Shown: one piece after another, positions 44,078 to 53,707 of the stretch
Numbering within the stretch: the stretch's first letter is position 1
Layout: each line of letters opens with the position of its first letter
NCBI GenBank assembly: GCA_016786745.1
Contig: JAEUVS010000092.1
Coordinates: forward strand, 1 to 64,000
Direction: 5' to 3'
DNA: 64,000 bases
From: Chitinophagaceae bacterium
Lineage (GTDB): Bacteria > Bacteroidota > Bacteroidia > Chitinophagales > Chitinophagaceae
The notes under the pieces: model-generated
Told to the model about the DNA's origin: nothing
Databases searched by the model: none
Seen by the model: only the letters and a program-made list of their open reading frames with translations
Position numbers and translations under genes: made by a program

Positions 44078-46405
44078 ATGAAAAGAATAAAATTTATCCT
44101 CATTCTGCCACTGATTTTATTTTCGTTGTTAATCAGTGCGCAGCATCACGATCATGCAAGTCATGGGAATAAAAAGTTAATAAATACTGAACCGCAGCCT
44201 CTGATATCGCACGCGTTGCGTGTAAGTGAGGCGCTGAAATTTGCCGGCAGTGCACTTGCTGACCGTGATCAAAAACGACTTAAACAACTGCAGCAACAAA
44301 AGCCCTCACCACAGGTTGTGGAGGAAGTTCAAAGTATCCTGGATCCTTATTGCATCGCTGTTGTGGAAATTAATCCTGAAGCGAGAGTGAAAGTTGACAA
44401 AGGTGTTGCTGAAACAAAACTGGTGCAGGGAGGATGGACAATTTTCCTGGTAAAGGTGGTGAACGACGCCGGAGTTACCTCACAACTGAAAGCTACAAGC
44501 CCGAATGCGGTATTACCTATTCATCCCACTTCGAATAGTTCGAAAGTACTTCCTAAAGATGTGATTCAACCCGGTGAGTCGGCAAACCGTTTTCTTGATT
44601 TGGCGATGTACACCGGGCGTCCATTAAATCCGAATTTAACCGGCCAGAAACTTGAATACGCAGTTTTGCAGGTGTATTCAAAAGATGCGGGCACCCGCGA
44701 AGCTGAATTGTCTTTCAATGTGGGACAGGGCACCGAGGATATCGGGTTTAGAAACGCCACGCATTTTCTATTCGACATAAAACCCGCGGTAAAAGTGAAA
44801 CTGAATGTACTTGATGACGATGGTAAACCGGCGATGGCTTCATTCACGATAACAGACAGCGTTTTCAGGGGCAAGGGCAGGTTTTCGAATGTGTACCCAT
44901 TACCGTCGCGCAGAGTTGCCGCTTTTGATGAATATCCCGATTTCTTTTTCCAGAAACAGGTTTACAGGAAGGATGGCGAATATATTTCCCTGGCACCGGG
45001 AAGTTATACGGTTACTTACACACGCGGCCCGGAATATATCCCACAGACAAAAAAAATACTTGTACCGGAAGGCAAAGATTCGGTTTCTCTGTCCTTTAAG
45101 CTGAAAAGATGGATTGATCTTTCAGACTTCGGATGGTACAGCGCAGATCATCACGTGCATGCGGCAGGTTGCAGCCATTATGATAGTCCCGAGGAAGGTG
45201 TGCTCTCGCGCGATATGTTCCGGCAGGCATTAGGTGAAGACCTCGATGTTTCGGCGGTACTTACATGGGGACCGAGCTGGTACTACCAAAAGCAATTTTT
45301 TACGGGTAAGGATGACTCCATGTCGACCCGCAACAATATAATAAGGTATGATGTGGAGGTATCGGGATTTCCGTCGTCGCACGCGGGCCATATAGTTCTG
45401 TTGCGCCTCAGGGAAGATGATTATCCGGGTACGACTACTATCGAGCAGTGGCCGAGCTGGACGCTGCCTATTTTAAAATGGGCGAAAAACCAGGGCGGTG
45501 TTGTTGGATATGCACATTCAGGCTGGGGACTGGAACCAATGGAGCCAACAGATGAGCTGCCTAATTATGTGTTACCGAAAATGGATGGGATTGGCGCCAA
45601 CGAGTACGTGGTGACGGTAACCCAGAACGCAATAGATTTTTATAGTGCGGGCGACACATACCTGAACCCCGAACTGAATATGTACTATCACTCGCTGAAC
45701 TGTGGCTTTAGGACCCGGCTCAGTGGAGAAACGGATTTTCCGTGCATATCCGACTTCAGGGTTGGGTTGGCGAGAAGTTATTTTAAATCGGGCAAAGCAG
45801 TTAATTATAATGACTATGTAGCTGCGATAAAAAGTGGCGCGAGTTATGTGACGGAAGGAAGGGCGCACCTGTTGAAATTTGCAGTGAACGGAAACGAGGT
45901 GGGCACAAATGACAGCGAACTGGAACTTCAGGGTAAACAAACGTTAAACATTGATGCGGATGTAGCCGCGTTTCTTCCCCCTGTTACTGATTCAAATTCG
46001 CTGGTGCCCGAGTCGAACAGGGTATTCTGGAGTATTTTAAATGCGAGGATCGAAAAAACGCAGAACGTAAATGTGGAACTGGTGGTGAATGGCAGGCCGG
46101 TTGATACCGTACAGATTGCTGCTGATGGAAAGGTGAAGAAACTGAACTTTAAATATGATGCGGACAGGTCGTGCTGGGTGGCGGTAAGGATATTGGGGGC
46201 GCTGCATTCGAATCCCATATTTGTGACAGTGGATGGCAAAAAGATTGCGGAGCCGAAGAGTGCGGAATGGTGTATGAGGGCTGTTGACCAATGCTGGAAA
46301 ATGAAGGAACCGAACATCAGGGCGGAAGACAAAACGGAGGCAAAAGCGGCTTACGACAAGGCCCGCAAATTTTATGAAGATCTTGTAAATGAAGGAGCTA
46401 AATAG
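44078..46405 (+). CDS. Exported CehA/McbA-type metallohydrolase with PHP domain
   Basis: The protein has 775 residues. A signal peptide of about 21 residues ends in ISAQ, followed by a His-rich start (HHDHASHG). The first half (about 30-345) is made of beta-rich domains, one similar to carboxypeptidase-regulatory folds (SYTVTYTRGPEYI). A PHP-type metal site starts at WYSADHHVHAAGCSHY (about 352-367), with further ligands in VVGYAHSGWG and SGETDFPC. CehA and McbA cleave esters or carbamates, while most relatives are uncharacterised. The C-terminal part (about 610-775) is probably another binding domain. It is a single gene upstream of the two-component pair. Confidence 0.8.
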   Translation: MKRIKFILILPLILFSLLISAQHHDHASHGNKKLINTEPQPLISHALRVSEALKFAGSALADRDQKRLKQLQQQKPSPQVVEEVQSILDPYCIAVVEINPEARVKVDKGVAETKLVQGGWTIFLVKVVNDAGVTSQLKATSPNAVLPIHPTSNSSKVLPKDVIQPGESANRFLDLAMYTGRPLNPNLTGQKLEYAVLQVYSKDAGTREAELSFNVGQGTEDIGFRNATHFLFDIKPAVKVKLNVLDDDGKPAMASFTITDSVFRGKGRFSNVYPLPSRRVAAFDEYPDFFFQKQVYRKDGEYISLAPGSYTVTYTRGPEYIPQTKKILVPEGKDSVSLSFKLKRWIDLSDFGWYSADHHVHAAGCSHYDSPEEGVLSRDMFRQALGEDLDVSAVLTWGPSWYYQKQFFTGKDDSMSTRNNIIRYDVEVSGFPSSHAGHIVLLRLREDDYPGTTTIEQWPSWTLPILKWAKNQGGVVGYAHSGWGLEPMEPTDELPNYVLPKMDGIGANEYVVTVTQNAIDFYSAGDTYLNPELNMYYHSLNCGFRTRLSGETDFPCISDFRVGLARSYFKSGKAVNYNDYVAAIKSGASYVTEGRAHLLKFAVNGNEVGTNDSELELQGKQTLNIDADVAAFLPPVTDSNSLVPESNRVFWSILNARIEKTQNVNVELVVNGRPVDTVQIAADGKVKKLNFKYDADRSCWVAVRILGALHSNPIFVTVDGKKIAEPKSAEWCMRAVDQCWKMKEPNIRAEDKTEAKAAYDKARKFYEDLVNEGAK

Positions 46406-46505
46406 AAGTGGCACAGCGTGATACCCATTCATTTTAATTTTTTTTTAATTCGCTTTTGCCAGATGCCGCGCCAACATTTAAGACTTTTGGCAATCAACCC
46501 GTCAA

Positions 46506-47192
46506 ATGGAAGACATCAGGATTTTACTGGTCGAAGACGAAAAGAAAATAGCGGATTCATTAAAAAAAGGGCTGTCGGAACAGAGTTACGAAGTGCAGGT
46601 TGCATATGATGGTAACGAAGGAAGAAGGCAATTTGAGTCGCACCCGTTTGATCTTGTGATTCTCGATATTAACCTGCCTGGGATGAACGGCTACGCTCTC
46701 TGTAAAAAGATCAGGAACAGGAATCCTGCCATACCTATAGTAATGCTCACGGCGCTCAGTGCCACCGATGATAAAATAGAGGGTTTTGACGCCGGCGCCG
46801 ATGATTATATTGTTAAGCCCTTCGATTTTAAAGAATTACTTGTAAGAATACGGGCGCTTCTTAAAAGAATCCATACGAATATTCCCGTGGGTAACATCCT
46901 GCGTGTTGGCGACCTGGTGATCAACCTCGATAGTAAAGAGGTGTCGCGCGGTGGCAATGGCATATCGCTCACCGCAAAAGAATTTCAGCTGCTCGAATAC
47001 CTTGTGAGGAACAGGAACAAGGTAGTGTCGCGCGCCGACATCGCCCTGAACGTTTGGGATATAGATTTTGATACAAAAACGAATGTTATAGATGTTTATG
47101 TAAATTTCCTTCGCAAAAAGCTGGATCATGACTATGATAAGAAAATCATACATACCCAGATTGGCGTTGGTTATATACTAAAAGCACCCTGA
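46506..47192 (+). CDS. OmpR/PhoB-type response regulator
   Basis: The protein has 228 residues. The receiver domain (about 5-118) has acidic residues in LLVEDEKK, phosphoacceptor Asp in LVILDINLPGMNGY, Thr in MLTALSA and Lys in YIVKPFDF. The C-terminal winged helix (about 130-226; SLTAKEFQLLEYLVRN, TNVIDVYVNFLRKKL, IHTQIGVGYIL) is OmpR-like. The kinase gene starts at the next base after the stop, so the two are one operon and a cognate pair. The signal and targets are unknown. Confidence 0.95.
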   Translation: MEDIRILLVEDEKKIADSLKKGLSEQSYEVQVAYDGNEGRRQFESHPFDLVILDINLPGMNGYALCKKIRNRNPAIPIVMLTALSATDDKIEGFDAGADDYIVKPFDFKELLVRIRALLKRIHTNIPVGNILRVGDLVINLDSKEVSRGGNGISLTAKEFQLLEYLVRNRNKVVSRADIALNVWDIDFDTKTNVIDVYVNFLRKKLDHDYDKKIIHTQIGVGYILKAP

Positions 47193-48578
47193 GTGAAAAC
47201 CAGGCACAAAATAACACTCCTCTTCTCCTTTCTTGTTACTGCCATACTTTTAGTTGTAAGTATAACTGTTTACTACTTCACGTTTCTTGTAAGGCAGGAC
47301 ATTTTCATAAAGCGCCTTAACAGCCGCGCGAATAACAACGCGCAGGTTTATTCGTATATGTCAAACGCCGACCACGAGTTCCTCGACCGGATCAACAAGA
47401 GTTCGATGGAGGTACTTCCTGAGAAAACCGTGGAGATTTACGATAAACAGGGAACGCTGCGTTATCACTATACTACTCCGCCCCATGATTCCGCGGGAGT
47501 AACCAAAGATGTAATCAATTCTGCAATGAACAACGGGCGGTATTTTTATAAGGTGGGATACAGGGAAGCGGTTGCAGTGAACTTCGTTGATTCGGGCGAG
47601 CGCTTCGTGGTGGTGGTGGCAGCATATGATGTTGATGGTTGGACGCTGCTGAAACGTTTGAAAAGAATCTTTTTTATCAGCTTGCTGCTCGGCATGATCA
47701 TCTCACTTCTTGCAGGTCATTTCTTTTCTCTTCAATTGTTGAAACCGGTGGCGCAGATCATTTCAGAGGTTAATGATATTTCTTCACATAACCTTTCGCA
47801 TCGTATTAAAGCGGGGGCTTCGCAGGATGAACTGAATCAGCTTGCGAATACTTTCAATGATCTGCTCGACAGGTTGCAGGAATATTTTACGGCGCAGCGA
47901 AGATTTATTTCAAATGCGTCGCACGAGCTTTCGACTCCGCTTACTTCGATATCGAGCCAGCTGGAAGTAACTATGCAGAGAACGAGGTCAACCGAAGAAT
48001 ACCAGCAGGTGATGCAATCGGTGCACGAGGATGTTGTTCAAATGCGGCAATTAACCAAGAGTTTGCTGGAGATTGCCAAAACAGGTTCTGAGGGAAGCAT
48101 TGAGCTTCACGAAATACGTATTGATGAAGTTTTGTTCAAGGTGATGGCGGATATGAAGAAGACAAATTCGCTGTACCAGGTGGAACTCAATTTCAGCGAT
48201 CCGGGAGAATTTGAAAGCAACTTCCTCGTATTCGGCAACGTTGATCTTTTGTATATCGCCATAAAGAACATTGTTGAAAACGGATGTAAGTATTCGCCGG
48301 ATCATACTTCGAGGGTAGACCTCTCCTTCCGGAATAACAATACGATTATTGAAGTAAGAAGCAAGGGTAAGCCAATTGCCCCCGACGACATTGAAAAGAT
48401 CTTCCAGCCTTTTTACCGTTCTTCTACATCAGAGGGAAAAAGCGGTTTTGGTCTTGGCCTGGCCCTGGCCAAACGCATCATTGGATTGAACAAGGGATCA
48501 CTTGCTGTGACGTCGGATGAAGAGAACGGAACAATATTCACTATCAGAATTCCTACCTATTTCTCGAGGGAAAATTGA
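47193..48578 (+). CDS. Sensor histidine kinase with HAMP domain (GTG start)
   Basis: The protein has 461 residues, starting with GTG right after the regulator stop (TGA then GTG). Two membrane helices (about 7-30 and 155-178) enclose a periplasmic sensor domain of about 120 residues. A HAMP domain follows (about 180-232), then the H-box FISNASHELSTPLTS (about 243), and N-box NIVENGCKYSP. The G1 box reads VRSKGKPI instead of DxGxG, so the nucleotide-contacting Asp is Ser. G2 GFGLGLALAKRI is intact. It should phosphorylate the regulator encoded upstream. Confidence 0.93.
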   Translation: MKTRHKITLLFSFLVTAILLVVSITVYYFTFLVRQDIFIKRLNSRANNNAQVYSYMSNADHEFLDRINKSSMEVLPEKTVEIYDKQGTLRYHYTTPPHDSAGVTKDVINSAMNNGRYFYKVGYREAVAVNFVDSGERFVVVVAAYDVDGWTLLKRLKRIFFISLLLGMIISLLAGHFFSLQLLKPVAQIISEVNDISSHNLSHRIKAGASQDELNQLANTFNDLLDRLQEYFTAQRRFISNASHELSTPLTSISSQLEVTMQRTRSTEEYQQVMQSVHEDVVQMRQLTKSLLEIAKTGSEGSIELHEIRIDEVLFKVMADMKKTNSLYQVELNFSDPGEFESNFLVFGNVDLLYIAIKNIVENGCKYSPDHTSRVDLSFRNNNTIIEVRSKGKPIAPDDIEKIFQPFYRSSTSEGKSGFGLGLALAKRIIGLNKGSLAVTSDEENGTIFTIRIPTYFSREN

Positions 48579-48619
48579 TAAAAAAGAAGAGTAGCGGTGA
48601 AGAAATTTCTAAAAGAAAA

Positions 48620-48643
48620 ATCCCCCCGAAAATTCGGAGGGAT
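48620..48643. terminator. Hairpin after the two-component operon
   Basis: ATCCCCCCGAA (48620-48630) and TTCGGAGGGAT (48633-48643) form an 11-bp stem with one mismatch. On the plus strand no T-tract follows, while on the minus strand TTTTTC follows. It lies 42 bases after the kinase stop. It may end the two-component transcript weakly, and resembles the hairpin at 36033. Confidence 0.5.
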
Positions 48644-48794
48644 CATTATGTGGATGGGTTAGTAAGTACAGGAAATAAATTTCCCTACACAATATTAAAA
48701 AGAATTTTTCCTTTCCAAAAAATTTTTTTCATTTATTTTATTAACATTTACTTTTTGACCTTGTGGAAAAGGTAGTCACTTCAAACCATCATTC

Positions 48795-49742
48795 ATGAAA
48801 TTTCCAGAACCGGTTTCGATAGGAGTAATAGCAGATCTGATATCCGCAGAAATTGTTGGCAACACCGCGGGGCATGCAACAGGAATAAATGAGATTCACA
48901 AAGTTGAGGAAGGAGACCTTGTATTTGTTGATCATCCCAAGTATTATGATAAATGCATAAGGTCGGCAGCGTCGTTCATTATCATCAATAAAAATGTAGA
49001 AGATATTCCCGAGGGAAAAGCGCTCCTGATTCACGATCAGCCGTTCGAAGCATACCTCGCTATTGTAAGACATTACAGGCCTTTCATTCCGCAGACGTCA
49101 ATGAAAAGCGGCTCGGCGGTGATTGGCGAAGGAACTTATATCTATCCCAATGTATTTATCGGAAACAGTGTTGCCATTGGTAAAAACTGTATGATTCATC
49201 CGAATGTTACTATTCTCGATCATTGTATCATTGGTGATAACGTAATCATCCAGGCGGGAACAGTAATCGGCTCCGATGCCTTTTATTACAATACCAAAAA
49301 GAACCGCGAAGTATGGTTCAGGAAAATGGACAGTTGCGGAAGGGTGGTAATAGAAGACTCTGTAGAACTCGGAGCGGGTTGCACTATTGACAGGGGAGTT
49401 ACTCATGATACCCGTATAGGAAAGGGAACCAAGATTGACAATCTCGTTCATATCGGCCACGATGTGGTGATCGGAAAAAATTGCCTGATAGCGGGACAGG
49501 TGGGTATCGCGGGTGCTTCAACACTCGGTAATGGAGTAACGCTCTGGGGACAGGTAGGCGTTTCGAAAACACTCACCATTGGTGATAACGCAGTAGTGAA
49601 TGCGCAAAGCGGTGTGCCTTCTTCGCTCGAAGGAGGAAAAGCGTATTTCGGCAGTCCCGCTGAAGAGGCGAGTAAGAAAATGAAAGAGCTCGTTTGGGTG
49701 AAGAGAATCCCGGAGTTATGGAAAAAGGTGATGACCCCGTAG
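48795..49742 (+). CDS. LpxD-like hexapeptide acyltransferase
   Basis: The protein has 315 residues. An N-terminal UDP-sugar-binding-like domain (about 1-95) is followed by a left-handed beta-helix of hexapeptide repeats (about 100-280; VIGEGTYIYPNVFIGNSVAIGKN) and a C-terminal helix. The layout is that of LpxD, which adds the second 3-hydroxy fatty acid to UDP-glucosamine in lipid A synthesis. A conserved His lies in NLVHIGHDVVIG. It is slightly shorter than usual LpxD and has no lipid A genes nearby, so it may be a paralogue. It is a single gene, convergent with the next one. Confidence 0.8.
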   Translation: MKFPEPVSIGVIADLISAEIVGNTAGHATGINEIHKVEEGDLVFVDHPKYYDKCIRSAASFIIINKNVEDIPEGKALLIHDQPFEAYLAIVRHYRPFIPQTSMKSGSAVIGEGTYIYPNVFIGNSVAIGKNCMIHPNVTILDHCIIGDNVIIQAGTVIGSDAFYYNTKKNREVWFRKMDSCGRVVIEDSVELGAGCTIDRGVTHDTRIGKGTKIDNLVHIGHDVVIGKNCLIAGQVGIAGASTLGNGVTLWGQVGVSKTLTIGDNAVVNAQSGVPSSLEGGKAYFGSPAEEASKKMKELVWVKRIPELWKKVMTP

Positions 49743-49748
49743 GGTTAA

Positions 49749-50834
49749 CTATTCATAAACATAATCATACGGCAACGCCTCTGCTAATTTTTTCCACGCC
49801 CAATAACCTGTGTTCACAACATCGGATTGTTCGTAGAAATATCCATTCTCTTCAATGAAGAATCCCCCGGTTACATCGAGAAGCGTAACCTGCATCCTGG
49901 AATTAGCGGGAAGCTTAAACTCCTTAAGAAATTTCTGATCGGGCATCACATTTTTATAGCTTACGCGATAGCTGCCATCCCATGCTATCTCAACAGTATT
50001 TGTGCTATCGGTACGGTAAAGCGTGCTGTCGTATAAATCGGTAATCAAATCGCCTTTGTTTTTCATGTTCGCGTCCATCTTCTCTACGCTGAAGCCTTCG
50101 TCGGTTACTATGCTGTCGTACAGCGCGGTCATAAAATGCAACCTCGATCCGAGATACGTGCGTGCCCTGTTCTTCTTCCATTCATCCTTCACTTCCGGCG
50201 TGGTATCTTTTTCTATAAAGAAGGGATAGCCGGTATACTGGCTGATGTTACTGTTATAGTCGTAACTGAACGAGTCGAGCTGGTAGCGCACGGTATATCC
50301 AAGTGCATCGTTCTGAACGATTACATCTTCTTTTGCTATCACCTTCAACCTGTGTCTCTTTTTGTTCTTTGTATAAAAAAACCGCAATGCCGTGGGATTC
50401 TGTATCGTGCAGTAAGCGGCATTAGGTGTGGTGCCAATAAAGTTGTCGATGAAAAATTTCCCAAACTGGTTCCAGCCATCTTCCACTTCGTTGCTGGCCA
50501 CTACGGCCACTTCTTCAAGTGTTTTGTTAGCCTGGGCAAGTAATATGATGATAGAATCGCCGGGAGGTTGTGTGTTGCTGATACGAAGCGATTTGGTTTC
50601 ATAACCGGTGTAAGAGATAACGAGGTCGTAGCCGCCGTTTGGCAGGCGCATGATAAATATTCCCGCTGAATCGCTTAAAGTACCCTGGGTGGTATTCTGC
50701 GCAAACACCGACGCGCCCGCGAGCGGTTGAAGTGTAGCCGAATCAATTACTTTTCCTCCTACAAGAAAGGTTTTCTGCGCCTGTGTCGTGATGAAAAACA
50801 ACATCAATAGCGCAACTGCACCAATGGTCTTCAT
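49749..50834 (-). CDS. Exported protein with carboxypeptidase-regulatory-like domain
   Basis: The protein has 361 residues from the ATG at 50834 (MKTIGAVALLML). A GTG at 50864 also opens the frame but overlaps the upstream gene and adds residues before the signal peptide. After the signal peptide (about 1-20) there is a CarboxypepD_reg-like beta-sandwich (about 23-105; GGKVIDSATLQPLAGASVFA), as in SusC N-termini but without plug or barrel. The remaining 250 residues have no recognised domain. It is the last gene of the pheS operon. The role is unknown. Confidence 0.75.
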   Translation of the reverse strand: MKTIGAVALLMLFFITTQAQKTFLVGGKVIDSATLQPLAGASVFAQNTTQGTLSDSAGIFIMRLPNGGYDLVISYTGYETKSLRISNTQPPGDSIIILLAQANKTLEEVAVVASNEVEDGWNQFGKFFIDNFIGTTPNAAYCTIQNPTALRFFYTKNKKRHRLKVIAKEDVIVQNDALGYTVRYQLDSFSYDYNSNISQYTGYPFFIEKDTTPEVKDEWKKNRARTYLGSRLHFMTALYDSIVTDEGFSVEKMDANMKNKGDLITDLYDSTLYRTDSTNTVEIAWDGSYRVSYKNVMPDQKFLKEFKLPANSRMQVTLLDVTGGFFIEENGYFYEQSDVVNTGYWAWKKLAEALPYDYVYE

Positions 50835-50842
50835 AAAAGATA

Positions 50843-51868
50843 TTATTTGGAATATTGTACGCACGCTTTTTTTATGGTCTGCTCAAGGTTGGTAAAAGAG
50901 AAGCCTGGAAGAGCGTTAAGTATTTTATTATTGTCGAAGTTGGTATTTGATTGCGCGACCTTTGCCGCTTCGCGGGTAAGGAGAACTTTTTTACCCGTAA
51001 AAAACGATTTGAATTTTTCGAGTCTCCATGCCACCGACGATAACAGCGGGGTGGCATTCCTGTAGGGCCTTCTCTTGCCGAAACTGTCGGCAATGGTATC
51101 CAGCAGTTTACGGTAACTCCAGTTATCTCCATTAAGAATAAAACGTTCGGAACGAATGTTTGTTGCCAGTAGTTTTACGATGGCTTTCGACACATCTTCA
51201 ATGTCAACAAACCCGTTTACGCCGTTGGTGTACCACGGAAATCCATTGTAGGCGTTTTTAAACAATGCATTGCTCGACGAGTTCCAATCACCATAGCCCA
51301 GAATGGTCGACGGGTTTACGATCACCGCATTTAGCCCTTCGGCGATGCCGCGCCATACCTCCATCTCACCATAATACTTGCTTACTGCGTAGTTGGTGTT
51401 TAATTTATTTTCCTGCCATTTGCTGTCTTCATTAACTACCGTTCCGTTCGTTCGTTTGCCCAGTGAGGCCACAGAACTAACATGAATAAAACGACGCACA
51501 TTGTTTTCCAGCGCTGCGTTCACTACGTTGGCGGTACCTTCTACGTTGGTGCTGAACAGTTCGTGCCTGTCTTTCGCGTGGAAAGAAACTTTCGCTGCGG
51601 TATGAATAACCGCATCAGTGTTCCGCATTGCTTCCCACAACGCGAACGTGTCGAGGATGTCGCAATCGATCCATTCCACTTCTTTCAAAACATCGGGATG
51701 AATGTAAAACGGAACAACACGTTTTCTGCGGAGCGCCTTTACGCGATATCCTGCGCTCACGAGATCCCTGGTTACATATGCGCCAACAAATCCACTGCCT
51801 CCTGTTACAAGCACAGTAGCGGGTGGGTGTATGCCCTGCGAGTTTATGTCATACGACGGGATACTCAT
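50843..51868 (-). CDS. NAD-dependent epimerase/dehydratase family protein
   Basis: The protein has 341 residues, an extended SDR. The NAD motif is TGGSGFVG (about 22-29), and the active-site motif is YAVSKYYGE with Ser in HVSSVASLG. The conserved AVIHTAAKVSFHAKDR matches the DFR/3-beta-HSD-like branch rather than sugar-nucleotide epimerases. The 14-residue extension before the Rossmann strand is uncommon. Its start overlaps the 3-hydroxyacyl-CoA dehydrogenase gene by 20 bases, so both are coupled. The substrate is unknown. Confidence 0.85.
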   Translation of the reverse strand: MSIPSYDINSQGIHPPATVLVTGGSGFVGAYVTRDLVSAGYRVKALRRKRVVPFYIHPDVLKEVEWIDCDILDTFALWEAMRNTDAVIHTAAKVSFHAKDRHELFSTNVEGTANVVNAALENNVRRFIHVSSVASLGKRTNGTVVNEDSKWQENKLNTNYAVSKYYGEMEVWRGIAEGLNAVIVNPSTILGYGDWNSSSNALFKNAYNGFPWYTNGVNGFVDIEDVSKAIVKLLATNIRSERFILNGDNWSYRKLLDTIADSFGKRRPYRNATPLLSSVAWRLEKFKSFFTGKKVLLTREAAKVAQSNTNFDNNKILNALPGFSFTNLEQTIKKACVQYSK

Positions 51869-52664
51869 AATAACCTTTACCGGTTTTTCGTCCGAGCGCG
51901 CCTTCTTTTACTTTATTCTCCTGTATCGCCGAAGGTTTCAAACGCGCTGGTTTACCAAGTGATTCGTGAACGATACAACTTACGGAATAATTGACATCGT
52001 TGCCAATCAGGTCCATCAATTTAAATGGTCCCATTCTGAAGCCGGTTGCTTCCATCAGTTTGTCAATGCTTACTACATCGCTTACATTTTTTTCGAGGAG
52101 ATATAACGCTTCGAGATAGTACGGCCGCGCAACCCTGTTAACGATAAAGCCGGGTGAGTCGGAACAGGTTACCGGTATTTTACCGGCACGAGTCACAAGG
52201 TTAGAAAGGAATGCTGCTCTTTCTTCCGGTAGATAAGAAGTAACCACAATTTCCACCAGCTTCATTACAGGTGCCGGGTTAAAAAAATGCAGGCCAGCAA
52301 ACCTCCCCGGAACACCAGCTTTTTCAGCAAGCCCTGTAACGGACAATGAAGACGTGTTCGTAGTAAAAATTGTTTCGGGACCGTTGATCGCAATAAGTTT
52401 ATTGAATAAAGTCACTTTTGCTTCGGCATTCTCCACGATGGCTTCCACTATTACATCTGCAACGCATTCTACTGGCGAAGAAGTAAATTTTATTTCAGCT
52501 GAAATACCCGGCGCGTACTTCTCAATCCTTGCTTTCGCGGTGTGCAACATTTTTTCATTCACATCAAAAAGGGTAACCTGGAAACCATTTTGTGCAAACA
52601 CCTGCGCAATACCACTGCCCATGGTTCCTGCTCCACACACACATATCGTGGGATGGTTATTCAC
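51849..52664 (-). CDS. 3-hydroxyacyl-CoA dehydrogenase, 3-hydroxybutyryl-CoA type (GTG start)
   Basis: The protein has 271 residues from a GTG at 52664. The NAD motif is GAGTMG (11-16). HFFNPAPVMKLVEIV carries the catalytic His-Glu type motif, and NRVARPYYLEAL is the conserved Asn region. The short single-unit form is typical of 3-hydroxybutyryl-CoA dehydrogenase, which acts in fatty-acid or butyrate metabolism. It lies 11 bases after pheS and overlaps the next gene by 20 bases, so translation is coupled. Confidence 0.9.
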   Translation of the reverse strand: MNNHPTICVCGAGTMGSGIAQVFAQNGFQVTLFDVNEKMLHTAKARIEKYAPGISAEIKFTSSPVECVADVIVEAIVENAEAKVTLFNKLIAINGPETIFTTNTSSLSVTGLAEKAGVPGRFAGLHFFNPAPVMKLVEIVVTSYLPEERAAFLSNLVTRAGKIPVTCSDSPGFIVNRVARPYYLEALYLLEKNVSDVVSIDKLMEATGFRMGPFKLMDLIGNDVNYSVSCIVHESLGKPARLKPSAIQENKVKEGALGRKTGKGYYEYPVV

Positions 52665-52675
52665 GTCACCGAAGT

Positions 52676-53707
52676 TTAAATCGCCGGGGTAAATTGTTTG
52701 AGGAAGCGAATATCGTTTTCACTGAAAAGACGAATATCGTTTATGCCATATTTTAGCAATGCGGGTCGTTCGATTCCCATGCCGAAAGCGAAACCGGTAT
52801 ATTTTTCGGGATCGATACCGCAGTTCGACAACACCTTTGGGTGCACCATACCACATCCGAGAATTTCCACCCATCCTGTGTGTTTGCAAACAGTACAGCC
52901 AGCGCCATTACAAATCTGGCAGTTGATATCCATTTCGGCACTTGGCTCGGTGAACGGAAAATAACTTGGCCTGAACCTGATTTTCACATCTGTACCATAC
53001 ATCTCCTGGACAAAATAATACAGCGTTTGTTTCAGGTCGGCGAAGGAAACGTTTTCATCTATATACAATCCCTCAATCTGGTGAAAGAAGCAGTGCGAAC
53101 GCGCGCTGATTGTTTCGTTGCGGTAAACGCGGCCCGGGCACACTATCCTGAGCGGTAAAACTCCTTTCTCCATTTCCCTGATCTGGATGTTACTGGTATG
53201 CGTGCGCAGTAGCCAGTCGGGATTTTGATGGATGTAAAACGTATCCTGCATATCACGCGCAGGGTGATGTTCCGGCAGATTGAGCGCTGTAAAGTTGTGC
53301 CAGTCGTCTTCGATCTCCGGCCCTTCCGCAACCGAAAACCCGAGTCGCTGGAAGATGGCGATAATATTGTTGCGCATCAGGCTGATCGGGTGGCGACTGC
53401 CGAGCGGCGCAGTATCGGCGGGTAAAGTAAGATCGGGTTTTGATTTATCGCCTGGTCCGGATTCTGTTGCCTGCGATTTCCATGATTCGTATTTGGCTTC
53501 GGCGAGTTGTTTGAATTCGTTCAACACCAGGCCGAACTCTTTTTTCTTGTCGGCCGGCACATTTTTTATTTCCGTGAACAGCGATTTTACGATCCCTTTG
53601 GTGCCGAGGAACTTAATACGGTATGCTTCCAAAGCTTCGGCGCCGTTTGGTACGATGCTTTCGATTTCGTTCCTGTAATTTTCAATCTGCCGTAGTAATT
53701 GTTCCAT
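52676..53707 (-). CDS. pheS: Phenylalanyl-tRNA synthetase alpha subunit
   Basis: The protein has 343 residues. After an N-terminal coiled coil (about 1-85) comes the class II core, with motif 2 in HCFFHQIEGLYIDENVSF and motif 3 in GFAFGMGIERPALLKYGI. A Cys-rich insertion (CQICNGAGCTVCKHTGW) is typical of bacterial PheS. The beta-subunit gene is not adjacent, which is common in this phylum. The ATG at 53707 lies four bases after a perfect TAnnTTTG element on the minus strand, so the mRNA may be leaderless or nearly so. Three metabolic genes follow in the same operon. Confidence 0.97.
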   Translation of the reverse strand: MEQLLRQIENYRNEIESIVPNGAEALEAYRIKFLGTKGIVKSLFTEIKNVPADKKKEFGLVLNEFKQLAEAKYESWKSQATESGPGDKSKPDLTLPADTAPLGSRHPISLMRNNIIAIFQRLGFSVAEGPEIEDDWHNFTALNLPEHHPARDMQDTFYIHQNPDWLLRTHTSNIQIREMEKGVLPLRIVCPGRVYRNETISARSHCFFHQIEGLYIDENVSFADLKQTLYYFVQEMYGTDVKIRFRPSYFPFTEPSAEMDINCQICNGAGCTVCKHTGWVEILGCGMVHPKVLSNCGIDPEKYTGFAFGMGIERPALLKYGINDIRLFSENDIRFLKQFTPAI

